Part shown: in pieces, positions 1 through 7,415 of the stretch
Position numbering within the stretch: position 1 is the stretch's first letter
How the letters are laid out: each line of letters begins with the position of its first letter
Origin: an uncultured Alphaproteobacteria bacterium
GTDB taxonomy: Bacteria; Pseudomonadota; Alphaproteobacteria; Micavibrionales; Micavibrionaceae
Direction: 5' to 3'
Length of the DNA: 9,634 bases
Assembly (NCBI GenBank): GCA_946481105.1
Contig: CAMLMM010000073.1
Coordinates: forward strand, 1 to 9,634
Notes under the pieces: model-generated
The model's database searches: none
Told to the model about the DNA's origin: nothing
Seen by the model: only the letters and a program-made list of their open reading frames with translations
Made by a program: the position numbers and the translations under genes

Positions 1-1
1 C

Positions 2-346
2 TTTAAACTGATCGACCTGATTCCGGATAACGTCATGCGCTGGTCGGGGGCTGGCGTGTCGAGCTTTGGTAAAACCGATGCGTCCGAGAGACTGGTTGAT
101 ATGCTGCAATATCAGATTCCTATCGCAGTCCAAAGCCAGACCCGCGCCTTCGGCAGGGTTATCACAGACACTTTATATGAACCTGCCCGGAAATGGGGCG
201 AGGGCAAAGAACTGGCCAGAAAAGTAGCAGAAAAACAGGCTGCCGAAGCAAAAAAAGCTGCTCCGCAGCGATCAGCCGATAAACAATCTCAGGAGGCGCT
301 AACCGAAAAAATCCAGGGTGCCGGCGGCGGGAGTGAGAATCCATGA
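2..346 (+). CDS. DotA/TraY-like type IVB secretion protein, C-terminal part (5' truncated by window edge)
   Basis: The reading frame is open from the window edge and gives 114 residues before TGA at 344-346. It opens with FKLIDLIP followed by a (V/I)(M/L)RW-type segment and a GxxVSSFG turn. The same block occurs near the C-termini of the two complete downstream genes (FKLIDLIPSKVMRY and FKLIDLIPQQILRW), so this is the end of a third DotA/TraY-like paralog; the rest lies to the left. In this family the block is the end of the last membrane helix and the start of the cytoplasmic tail. The tail here is longer and more charged than in its neighbours, with Lys/Glu/Ala-rich sequence that could form a helix or coiled coil, and it lacks the GDPA element seen in both neighbours. 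The stop overlaps the next start as ATGA, which implies co-transcription and translational coupling. The family call rests on paralogy with the complete copies. Confidence 0.8.
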   Translation, partial: FKLIDLIPDNVMRWSGAGVSSFGKTDASERLVDMLQYQIPIAVQSQTRAFGRVITDTLYEPARKWGEGKELARKVAEKQAAEAKKAAPQRSADKQSQEALTEKIQGAGGGSENP

Positions 347-3129
347 CCATAAAAACGCGCGATGTCATTGGTTATGTGACTTTGCCCCGGATTTTGCCGC
401 GGCTGATGGATCTTCTGCCTGATATACGTATGTTTGCCGGATTGATAGCGCAGATTTTTGGCAATGTCCGACTGCTGCCACCGGGGCACCCTTTCCTCGC
501 CCCGGCGGCTTATGGCCATTTCGGATTAAAATCCGTGCTGGCCGAAGCCGCCCGCAATCTTAAGCCGGAACTTCGTAACATCGATCAATATCTGATTTAC
601 ACCGCCTTTGTGCTGGGGATCATTATCCTTCTGGCTCAGTTCGCGCTGGTCATCATGCTTTTGTTCGTCTCTGCGGCCAATGCGGCTATTCCTTTTGTCA
701 GCATGTTTGTGACGGTCAACACACCGACGGATATAGGTTACCTCATGCTGGACCGCGTGTTCGGCATTCCCGGCTTTTTCAAATCCTGTTATGACCCGGT
801 GATCAACGCAATGTATAGCGGCCCCAGTGGCGCATGTTACGGGTTTATCGCACCCAACGCCTTTCCCACCCCATTCCAGAGAGGTCTTCAGGCCCTTTTT
901 AAATTCTACAGCAACGCCATGCTTATCGTGGCCCTGCTAATAGTCGTATATTATTTCTTTGCCCTGCTGGTTGAAAGCGTGGGAAGCGGCGTACCGCTGG
1001 GGCGGCGGTTCCAGTCTTTCTACACGCCGATACGTCTGGTTCTGGCAGTTATGCTGATGCTGCCTCTCGCCTATGGATACAATACAGGTCAATACATGAC
1101 TCTGATTATTGCGAAATGGGGATCAAGTTTTGCGACGAATGCCTGGCTGGTCTTCAACAACAAGACGGGTGACAATCCACTGGGTCTGCAGGTTCAAAAT
1201 CTAGCAGCCAAGCCCCGCACTCAGGATATGACCAGCGTTATTAATTTTATGTACCTGGCAAAGGCCTGTCAGGCCGCCTATGCCATCGCCTATGACGGTA
1301 CAATTCCTATTCAACCTTATTTTGTTCCCAGCGCGGTTTCCGGTCCCGTGAACGCCACGTTAATGAGCAGCAGCAGCAGTTTCTCCAGCACATTAAACCT
1401 GTTCAAAAAGAGCAATATCTCGATCGTTTTCGGCCATCAAAGCGCGGATTACTCCAAATACCCCGGCGAAGTGAAACCCTATTGCGGCCAGATTACCATC
1501 CCTGTTCAGTCTTATACCGTAACTGGCGTTCCCGACATATATGCCGTTCATTTCAATTTTATCCGTAATCTTTGGTATTTTGACGACCTTTTTACTTACG
1601 GCGCCAAGATGGCCTATATCGTTAAATTCGCGGATAAGCTGAACGGAGCGCCGCTGCCGTCAACGACTATCGGCTGGGACGCACATAACGAGGCGCCAGC
1701 AGGAACCGGGTTTTATGTTGACCTACGTCTGAATCGTCAGGCTGCTTTTAATGCCGATATGAACTCAGCCATCGCTACGGTGCGCAGCACATATAACAGT
1801 CAACTCGCCATGGACCAGGCTATTCTGAATCTTGGCTGGGGCGGGGCTGGCCTCTGGTTCAACAAAGTAGCGTCATTTAACGGGGCTATGACTGACGCCG
1901 TCTTTGTCATGCCTACGCCGACCAAATACCCGCTGGTCATGGAATTCGTGCGTCAGAAAAAATCAGGGCAGGAAAGCGGTGATTCCTATAAGGACCGATT
2001 CTCTCTCACCACATCCCATAAAAGCAGCAAATCCTTGTCGATCGATGATTTTGCTTCCGGTGAAGGGCTAAATGATCCGGCAACGGATATGAATATCGCC
2101 TCCCTGCTGGATGTTATTTACAAAACCATTGCGAATTCAGAAACGACGGCCAAGCCGCAGATGATTTCCAACAAAAGCCCCCTGAAAGCCTTTGTCGGAT
2201 TTATTTTCGGGGAAACAGGGCTCTTTGACCTCATGGGCAATGACGAGGTTTTTCCGCTGGCGCGCATGGCGATGCTGGGGCGCAGTATTATCGACAAAAC
2301 CATTGTCATGATTGGCGGTGGGGCGTTGCTGATGGGTGCGGGCGGGCTTATCGGCGGGTTGAACGAAGCGGCAGGCGGTGCAACGGCAGCCGTGGGTGAC
2401 GCCATACTCGGCATGGCCATGATGTCCCTTTCGGTTGGATTCATTCTCTATTACCTTATACCGTTCTTCCCTTTCATTTATTTTTTCATGGCGGTGGGGC
2501 GATGGGTAAAAGCCATTTTTGAGGCGATGGTCGGGGTGCCGCTCTGGGCGCTGGCGCATTTGCGCCTGGGGGGGGATGGTATTGCCGGACCAGCGGCGGC
2601 TCAGGGATACCTGATGCTTCTCGAAATTGCCCTGCGACCGATTTTTACGCTTTTTGGCTTATTGGCGGCCTTGACAGTTTTCGCCGCGCTCGCCGCGACA
2701 CTGGACACTATTTTTGCCCTGCTGGTTTACAACGTGGGGGGATTTGACCTTACCAATCTCAGTTCCAAGCCGGCGGCCAGTGGCTTCGCCGAAACCGCCC
2801 GTGAATCGTTGGACGAACTTTTCTATACCATATTCTACGCGATTATACTTTATATGATGGCGATGGCCTGTTTTAAGCTTATCGACCTGATACCGTCCAA
2901 GGTTATGCGCTACCTTGGGGCTAGCGTTCAGACCTTCGGTGATCGGGCTGGCGACCCGGCTGAAAACCTGGTGCAGTACGTGGCTTATGCCGGTCACGAA
3001 ATTGGCGACGAAATGAAAGGTATTGTCACGGGCTTGTCCGGCGGCCTGGGTAAAGCGGGTGGTGCCGGCATCAAAGCGGCCCGTGCCTCCAGTAAAATGG
3101 CTGAGAAGATGCGGGACACGAACCCTTAG
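343..3129 (+). CDS. DotA/TraY-like type IVB secretion/conjugation inner-membrane protein (complete paralog A)
   Basis: This encodes 928 residues, within the range expected for DotA (about 1,000) and TraY (about 750). DotA/TraY proteins are polytopic inner-membrane components of Dot/Icm and IncI-type systems, needed for substrate transfer. Visible layout: an amphipathic N-terminus with LPRILPR and VRLLPPGHP (about 11-50); a membrane helix at 84-110; a loop with C149 and C165 after LLDRVFGIPGFFKSC; helices near 191-211 and 230-248; a long, probably periplasmic region (about 250-690) with C309, C381 and the motif GWGGAGLWFN (498-507); then a hydrophobic C-terminal half with helices near 652-672, 690-718, 764-797 and 826-849. 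EAMVGVPLWALAHLRLGGDG lies at 727-746 and FKLIDLIP at 844-851. The start is supported by GGGAG at 329-333 and by the matching N-terminal length of the downstream paralog. It overlaps the preceding gene by four bases (ATGA). Oddities are a Ser run encoded by AGC repeats (342-349) and a run of eight G at 2568-2575. Confidence 0.82.
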   Translation: MTIKTRDVIGYVTLPRILPRLMDLLPDIRMFAGLIAQIFGNVRLLPPGHPFLAPAAYGHFGLKSVLAEAARNLKPELRNIDQYLIYTAFVLGIIILLAQFALVIMLLFVSAANAAIPFVSMFVTVNTPTDIGYLMLDRVFGIPGFFKSCYDPVINAMYSGPSGACYGFIAPNAFPTPFQRGLQALFKFYSNAMLIVALLIVVYYFFALLVESVGSGVPLGRRFQSFYTPIRLVLAVMLMLPLAYGYNTGQYMTLIIAKWGSSFATNAWLVFNNKTGDNPLGLQVQNLAAKPRTQDMTSVINFMYLAKACQAAYAIAYDGTIPIQPYFVPSAVSGPVNATLMSSSSSFSSTLNLFKKSNISIVFGHQSADYSKYPGEVKPYCGQITIPVQSYTVTGVPDIYAVHFNFIRNLWYFDDLFTYGAKMAYIVKFADKLNGAPLPSTTIGWDAHNEAPAGTGFYVDLRLNRQAAFNADMNSAIATVRSTYNSQLAMDQAILNLGWGGAGLWFNKVASFNGAMTDAVFVMPTPTKYPLVMEFVRQKKSGQESGDSYKDRFSLTTSHKSSKSLSIDDFASGEGLNDPATDMNIASLLDVIYKTIANSETTAKPQMISNKSPLKAFVGFIFGETGLFDLMGNDEVFPLARMAMLGRSIIDKTIVMIGGGALLMGAGGLIGGLNEAAGGATAAVGDAILGMAMMSLSVGFILYYLIPFFPFIYFFMAVGRWVKAIFEAMVGVPLWALAHLRLGGDGIAGPAAAQGYLMLLEIALRPIFTLFGLLAALTVFAALAATLDTIFALLVYNVGGFDLTNLSSKPAASGFAETARESLDELFYTIFYAIILYMMAMACFKLIDLIPSKVMRYLGASVQTFGDRAGDPAENLVQYVAYAGHEIGDEMKGIVTGLSGGLGKAGGAGIKAARASSKMAEKMRDTNP

Positions 3130-3227
3130 AAATATGGAACTGGGGGTAGGGAATATGATAGGATTAAAGGAAAATTTAGATAATTTTAGTATTATGATTA
3201 CACGGTGTTAAGGTCTGAGGAGACATT
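3130..3227. other. A+T-rich spacer between the two complete DotA-like genes, with a possible 18-codon ORF
   Basis: The first DotA-like junction is an overlap, but here 98 bases separate the two genes, and most of the spacer is richer in A+T than the flanking genes. An 18-codon ORF (3155-3211, MIGLKENLDNFSIMITRC) lies inside it, preceded by a purine-rich GGGGGTAGGG, and it ends 16 bases before the next ATG. Its ATA, GGA and TTA codons differ from neighbouring usage. TATTAT at 3190-3195 resembles a -10 element but has no convincing -35 partner. The spacer could be an internal regulatory point, a short leader peptide or plain non-coding sequence; the sequence does not decide between them. Confidence 0.3.
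3217..3222 (+). promoter_or_regulatory. Shine-Dalgarno site of the second complete DotA-like gene
   Basis: GAGGAG sits five bases before ATG at 3228. It is one of the strongest ribosome binding sites in the window. It fixes the start and shows that this gene can initiate translation independently of its upstream neighbour. Confidence 0.75.
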
Positions 3228-6146
3228 ATGGCGGTCGGAAGTAAAAGCCTGAGGGTTGCTAAATACGTATTATTGCCGCAAGTTTTGCCCCGTATTGCGG
3301 CATTGTTCCTGAGCGGATTCGATTATTTTGCCTTTTTTATGGCTCAGGTCTACCGCGGCGTCCGCTTACTCCCGGCCAGCCACCCCTATCTTAACCCGGC
3401 GGAAATTGGCAATTTTTCGATCCCCGACGCTATAGGTGCCGCCGGGCGTAATCTAGTCTACCGCAAAGAAAATATCGACCAGATTATTATTTATTACGTC
3501 ATTTTGCTGGGTCTTGTGCTGCTGGTGCTCCAGGCATTATTCATGGCGGTGAGCCTTGCCGCGCCACAGGCAATGGCCCTGTCCTGGTCGTATTATTTCG
3601 GCACCGAACTGTCAAACGGCCTGCCTCAAAAGAGTACTCAGGACCTGGCCTTTATTCTGCTGGACCGCGTATTCGGCGTACCGGACGTTTTTAACTCCTG
3701 CGTCAGCACCGCGACTCCCTGCTACCGCTCTACCGCCTCCGGGATGTTTGATACAGGGAATACCATTTATAAACCGCCTGTTTTTCCGTGGCCTTATCAT
3801 AAAGCCCTGCATGCGATGTTCCAGTTTTACAGCACCGGCCTCCTGATGGTCGGGATGCTGATTTTGTTGTATTTCGTACTGGTGATTGTCGCGGAAACGG
3901 CGCAGACCGGAACTCCGTTTGGCCGCCGCTTTAACAAGGTCTGGGCACCATTGCGCCTTGTAACGGCCCTGGGCCTGCTGATTCCTATCAGCAACGGGTT
4001 GAACACTGCGCAATATATTGTTCTGTACGCCGCCAAACTAGGGTCAAATTTCGCCACCGAGGGCTGGCTGGTCTTTAATATTCAATTACCAACAGGCATG
4101 CCGACAGATGGCAGCAGTATTATCGCCAAGCCACCAACCCCATCACCAAATGACCTGCTGCAATTCATGATGCTGGCCCATGCCTGCAAGGCGGTCGAGG
4201 AAGGTTACCTGAAGGCGCCCTTTAATGATAAATGGACGCCTGACGATTCTTGCTCTCTGTCGCCTAAGGAGCAGCAATTCACTCAAATTAACGGCTATCT
4301 GGTGAAATCAACCGGTAATCTTTCAGACGACCATGTACTTCTGGAACAGACAAATTTCCTTGACGCTATGGCCTTCTTTGGCAAAGGGGACATGACCATT
4401 CGTTTTGGTGATCTGGGGTGCACCAACCGTCACAACGCCTATTCCGGCCATGTGGTGCCTGTCTGCGGTGAAGTGACGATGAGCAACGCTTCGCTGTCGG
4501 AAAAGAATAATGGCGCGTATACTATACAACTTGGCTATTACGAGCTGATAAAGCACCTCTGGGGTGAATACGGGTCCGAGCCGCGAATCTGGGAATACCA
4601 TGCTTATTGTGACAATACAAAATTCAGCAATATGATGTCTGGCGCAGCAGATGGCCCGTTGCGGGCAAAATCCATCTATTTTGTACAAAAGACCTGCCCG
4701 CAACCAGGTCCAAACGACAACCCAGCCCCCCTCAGCGAACCCACGCTCGACTGGCTGACCGAAATGAGCATCTATTACCGTTATGGCAGCAGTAAGACGG
4801 ACTTTCCGAGTGTCGTCACCACGTCTGCAGTAGGCCCTTCTGCGGCCAGCAGGGTCGTGGAACAGATTATCCGCAACGGCTTACAATCAGAATTGAACGC
4901 CATCAATAGTGGCAAATATCACCTTCCAACCGAATTGCTGGCCCGCGGCTGGGGCGGGGCGGGGATGTGGTATAACCAGATTGCGCAGGGCAATGGCGTG
5001 ATGGGGGCCGCGGCCTGGGAATTTCCTAAGGTCAATCTGTATCCACGGCTCATGAATAATATGCTGATGGCCCGGATGCGGAACCTGGAGAATATGAGCG
5101 TAGGCCAGATATTCTCGTCCACAAAATCCCAGGATTCTTCTTTGCAGACGGAGCGCACGGCGGATGCCACAGCCGTTGTCCCGATGAACGACCTGTATAA
5201 CCGCTGGATGCAATTGCGGGATAAGGATAAGCCCAAAGGCGGCAACCCGATATTCGACTTCATCAATTATCTGTTCGGAACCCGCGGATTGTTTGATATG
5301 CGCGACCCGGCTAACCAGAATGTCCATCCGCTGGCCTTGCTGACCGGCCTCGGGAAAAGCCTGATCGAAGCGTCGATCCGCAATGTGGCTATCGGTCTGG
5401 CCGGGCAGGGAGCGCAAATTCTGACGACCGCCGGCGGCAGTGAGGTGGGGAGCGCTATCTCCGAAGCTATCTCCAACACCGCCTATAATATCGCGACCAT
5501 GACGCTGACGGCCGGGTTTATCCTGTACTATGTCCTGCCGTTTCTGCCCTTCATGTATTTCTTCTTCGCGCTGGGGAACTGGATCAAGGGTATCTTTGAG
5601 GCCATGGTCGGTGTGCCGCTCTGGGCCCTCGCGCATATCCGGATTGACGGCGATGGGCTTCCAGGCGGGGCGGCGCTGAACGGATATTTCCTGATTTTTG
5701 AAATATTCCTGCGGCCTATCCTGATTGTCTTTGGGCTGGTCGCCTCGGTCAGTATCTTTGCCGCCATGGCGTCGACGCTGAACGCGATTTTCCCGCTGGC
5801 TGTCAATAACCTGGGCGGTCTCGACTATACCAAAGCGTCGAGTACCGACTGGCTGAGTACGGCGCGTGGGCCGATTGACCAGTTGTTCTATACCGTCATG
5901 TATGCCGTTATCATGTATATTATGGGCCTGGCTTCGTTCAAGCTGATTGATCTGATTCCGCAACAAATTCTCCGCTGGATGGGAACAAGCGTCAGTGCCT
6001 TTAATGATGGTGGTGGCGACCCGGCGCAATCCCTCACCCAATATGCAGCTATTGGCGGTACGCAGGTAACGAGTGGCGCCATTTCCGGTATACGCGGCAT
6101 GGGTAGCGCTGGTGTCAACCTCGCCAAGGCTGCCCGAAGCGAATAA
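3228..6146 (+). CDS. DotA/TraY-like type IVB secretion/conjugation inner-membrane protein (complete paralog B)
   Basis: This encodes 972 residues that are co-linear with the preceding gene. Shared elements in order: LLPQVLPR (15-22) and VRLLPASHP (45-53); a membrane helix at about 86-112; LLDRVFGVPDVFNSC (144-158) with a second Cys at 165; helices near 203-223 and 242-256; a long, probably periplasmic region (about 260-700) with RGWGGAGMWYN (573-583); helices near 757-782, 820-858 and 885-908; EAMVGVPLWALAHIRIDGDG (791-810); and FKLIDLIP (904-911) before GDPA (930-933). By family, it should be an inner-membrane component of a Dot/Icm- or IncI-type apparatus. C320 and C413 appear to correspond to C309 and C381 of the other copy, while C342, C398, C461 and C490 are extra. 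This suggests additional disulfides in a diverged periplasmic loop. A start with GAGGAG five bases upstream is well supported. The gene is followed directly by a strong terminator, so it appears to end the transcription unit. Paralogy is certain from shared motifs; the exact role is inferred. Confidence 0.85.
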   Translation: MAVGSKSLRVAKYVLLPQVLPRIAALFLSGFDYFAFFMAQVYRGVRLLPASHPYLNPAEIGNFSIPDAIGAAGRNLVYRKENIDQIIIYYVILLGLVLLVLQALFMAVSLAAPQAMALSWSYYFGTELSNGLPQKSTQDLAFILLDRVFGVPDVFNSCVSTATPCYRSTASGMFDTGNTIYKPPVFPWPYHKALHAMFQFYSTGLLMVGMLILLYFVLVIVAETAQTGTPFGRRFNKVWAPLRLVTALGLLIPISNGLNTAQYIVLYAAKLGSNFATEGWLVFNIQLPTGMPTDGSSIIAKPPTPSPNDLLQFMMLAHACKAVEEGYLKAPFNDKWTPDDSCSLSPKEQQFTQINGYLVKSTGNLSDDHVLLEQTNFLDAMAFFGKGDMTIRFGDLGCTNRHNAYSGHVVPVCGEVTMSNASLSEKNNGAYTIQLGYYELIKHLWGEYGSEPRIWEYHAYCDNTKFSNMMSGAADGPLRAKSIYFVQKTCPQPGPNDNPAPLSEPTLDWLTEMSIYYRYGSSKTDFPSVVTTSAVGPSAASRVVEQIIRNGLQSELNAINSGKYHLPTELLARGWGGAGMWYNQIAQGNGVMGAAAWEFPKVNLYPRLMNNMLMARMRNLENMSVGQIFSSTKSQDSSLQTERTADATAVVPMNDLYNRWMQLRDKDKPKGGNPIFDFINYLFGTRGLFDMRDPANQNVHPLALLTGLGKSLIEASIRNVAIGLAGQGAQILTTAGGSEVGSAISEAISNTAYNIATMTLTAGFILYYVLPFLPFMYFFFALGNWIKGIFEAMVGVPLWALAHIRIDGDGLPGGAALNGYFLIFEIFLRPILIVFGLVASVSIFAAMASTLNAIFPLAVNNLGGLDYTKASSTDWLSTARGPIDQLFYTVMYAVIMYIMGLASFKLIDLIPQQILRWMGTSVSAFNDGGGDPAQSLTQYAAIGGTQVTSGAISGIRGMGSAGVNLAKAARSE

Positions 6147-6147
6147 C

Positions 6148-6163
6148 ATGTTTAAATAAACAT
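6148..6163. repeat. A+T-rich perfect inverted repeat just after the last DotA-like stop codon
   Basis: ATGTTTA and TAAACAT form seven-base arms around two bases, beginning two bases after the TAA stop. The repeat lies just before the G+C-rich terminator hairpin. It could be a protein-binding palindrome or a small upstream RNA hairpin that helps protect the 3' end. A chance palindrome in A+T-rich sequence is also possible. Confidence 0.4.
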
Positions 6164-6166
6164 TTA

Positions 6167-6197
6167 AAAAAGCGCGCCCTTCACAGGCGCGCTTTTT
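6167..6197 (+). terminator. Rho-independent terminator of the DotA-like gene run
   Basis: The arms 6167-6178 and 6186-6197 pair perfectly over 12 bases: a GCGCGCC/GGCGCGC core extended by five A-T pairs, around a seven-base loop (CTTCACA). The descending arm ends in five T, giving the U-tract of an intrinsic terminator. The core plus A-tract is symmetric enough to act in both directions, but there is no minus-strand gene nearby to use it. It lies 21 bases after the last DotA-like stop and marks the end of the secretion-gene transcript. Confidence 0.92.
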
Positions 6198-6207
6198 GTT
6201 GGGGTGT

Positions 6208-6234
6208 TTGACGTCTATTCAAATGCGGTAAAAT
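6208..6234 (+). promoter_or_regulatory. Candidate sigma-70-type promoter of the lytic transglycosylase gene
   Basis: TTGACG (6208-6213) and TAAAAT (6229-6234) each match the consensus at five of six positions. The spacer is 15 bases, which is short. The pair lies just past the upstream terminator, where a new transcript would be expected to begin. The predicted start point, about 6241, is almost at the first ATG (6243), so the mRNA may be leaderless. Confidence 0.35.
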
Positions 6235-6251
6235 CTGTTTTGATGGGTGTC

Positions 6252-7415
6252 ATGCGCCATTATTTTTCATCCCTGTTGTTGCTTGGTTTTATTTCTCTTA
6301 CTGCCTGTACGAGTGCGCCGCAGGGACCGGAGAAACTTAACCTGACTCCCACGCCGTTAAACCAGCTGCCTGGCTGGGAGAAGGATGATGTCCAATCCGC
6401 CCTCACCGGGTTTCAGGTATCCTGCGCCCGCATCCTGAAGGCTGACTCGCAGAAAGCCTTTGATGCCGATGATACCCGTTTTGGCATTTACGTCGACTGG
6501 CAGAATGCCTGCCACGCGTTGACGCCAGAAGCCATGGCAACGCCTGAAGCTGCGAGCGCATTTATCGCTGACTATTTCAATACCTATGCGGCGGATAACG
6601 GCAATGCCTCCACGGGCCTGCTCACCGGGTATTACGAACCTTCGCTGCAAGCTTCCCCGCAGCAAACGCCTAATTATCAAATTCCCATCCGCGCACGTCC
6701 TGCCGACCTGGTGATGGTCAATCTGGGTGAATTCCGCCCGGCGCTGAAAGGCCAGCGCATTGCGGGCCGCGTGGTGGATGGCCAATTAAAGCCTTATGAA
6801 GACCGCGCCGCGATTGAAGCAGGCAAATTGCCCAAGGACATGGACAACCCGATTTACTGGGCCAAGGACGCCGCTGATGTATTCTTCCTGCAGATACAAG
6901 GGTCAGGCGTGCTGCAACTCCCGGACGGGTCGGCGGTGCGGGTCGGTTATGACGGACAGAACGGCCATCCCTATACCGCGATTGGCAAGGAACTTGTCGC
7001 GCGGGGCGCGTTGCCCAAGGAAAATGTAACGATGCAATCCATCCGTGACTGGCTGGCGGCTCACCCGGTTGAAGCCACCGAGGTGATGCGCCTGAACCAA
7101 TCCTATGTGTTCTTCAAAAAGCTGGAGACGGATGGTCCCGTTGGCGCCGAAGGAGTCGTCCTGACGCCGGAACGGTCGATGGCTGTCGACCGGAAATTTA
7201 TCCCCTATGGTACACCAATATATATCGAAGCCGATAACCCGCAGCTGCAACGCCTTATGATCGCGCAGGACACGGGCGGTGCCATTCAGGGCGCGTTGCG
7301 CGGGGATATGTTCTGGGGCTATGGCGAACGCGCCGCGGCGATGGCCGGGCCGATGAAAGCCAAAACGAAATTCTGGGTGCTGATACCGAAGCCGGTCGCA
7401 CCGCAGATAAAATAA
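6252..7415 (+). CDS. mltA: Membrane-bound lytic murein transglycosylase A (MltA family lipoprotein)
   Basis: MltA cleaves the MurNAc-GlcNAc bond of peptidoglycan to give 1,6-anhydromuropeptides and is normally anchored to the inner face of the outer membrane. From ATG at 6252 the product has 387 residues, close to the family size. A hydrophobic signal ends in the lipobox LTAC with C19 as the lipidated residue. Family motifs follow: GLLTGYYEP (122-130), FFLQIQGSG (211-219), NQSYVFF (282-288), and the C-terminal 3D domain with AQDTGGAIQGALRGDMFWG (338-356). By family alignment from memory, D352 in GDMFWG matches the catalytic Asp and D340 the companion Asp of the 3D domain. The frame extends upstream to GTG at 6204, but that codon sits against the terminator and would bury the signal peptide. 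ATG at 6243 is the other plausible start. No strong Shine-Dalgarno is visible. The gene converges on, and abuts, the minus-strand gene at 7416. A terminator separates it from the DotA-like genes, so it is probably a housekeeping cell-wall enzyme and not a dedicated VirB1-type component. Confidence 0.93.
   Translation: MRHYFSSLLLLGFISLTACTSAPQGPEKLNLTPTPLNQLPGWEKDDVQSALTGFQVSCARILKADSQKAFDADDTRFGIYVDWQNACHALTPEAMATPEAASAFIADYFNTYAADNGNASTGLLTGYYEPSLQASPQQTPNYQIPIRARPADLVMVNLGEFRPALKGQRIAGRVVDGQLKPYEDRAAIEAGKLPKDMDNPIYWAKDAADVFFLQIQGSGVLQLPDGSAVRVGYDGQNGHPYTAIGKELVARGALPKENVTMQSIRDWLAAHPVEATEVMRLNQSYVFFKKLETDGPVGAEGVVLTPERSMAVDRKFIPYGTPIYIEADNPQLQRLMIAQDTGGAIQGALRGDMFWGYGERAAAMAGPMKAKTKFWVLIPKPVAPQIK

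Noticed and set aside
1364..1380. AGC trinucleotide run as a regulatory repeat
   Set aside because: It encodes a Ser run within paralog A. A length change would stay in frame, so it is more likely a flexible linker than a switch.
2118..2997. Several minus-strand ORFs of 108-140 codons under the hydrophobic end of paralog A
   Set aside because: They have no recognisable motifs and are fully explained as antisense frames of a conserved membrane-protein segment.
3023..3211. 62-codon plus-strand ORF crossing the end of paralog A
   Set aside because: Its first half is an out-of-frame reading of the DotA-like C-terminus. Only the internal 18-codon part (3155-3211) is mentioned, as a weak possibility.
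4887..6149. 420-codon minus-strand ORF opposite the second complete DotA-like gene
   Set aside because: It is antisense to a gene with clear family motifs. Its translation is rich in Arg, His, Gln and Asp without domain pattern, which is typical of a shadow frame.
6204..6251. GTG at 6204 as the start of the lytic transglycosylase
   Set aside because: It would add 16 residues in front of a normal lipoprotein signal and would begin at the edge of the terminator and upstream of the likely promoter.
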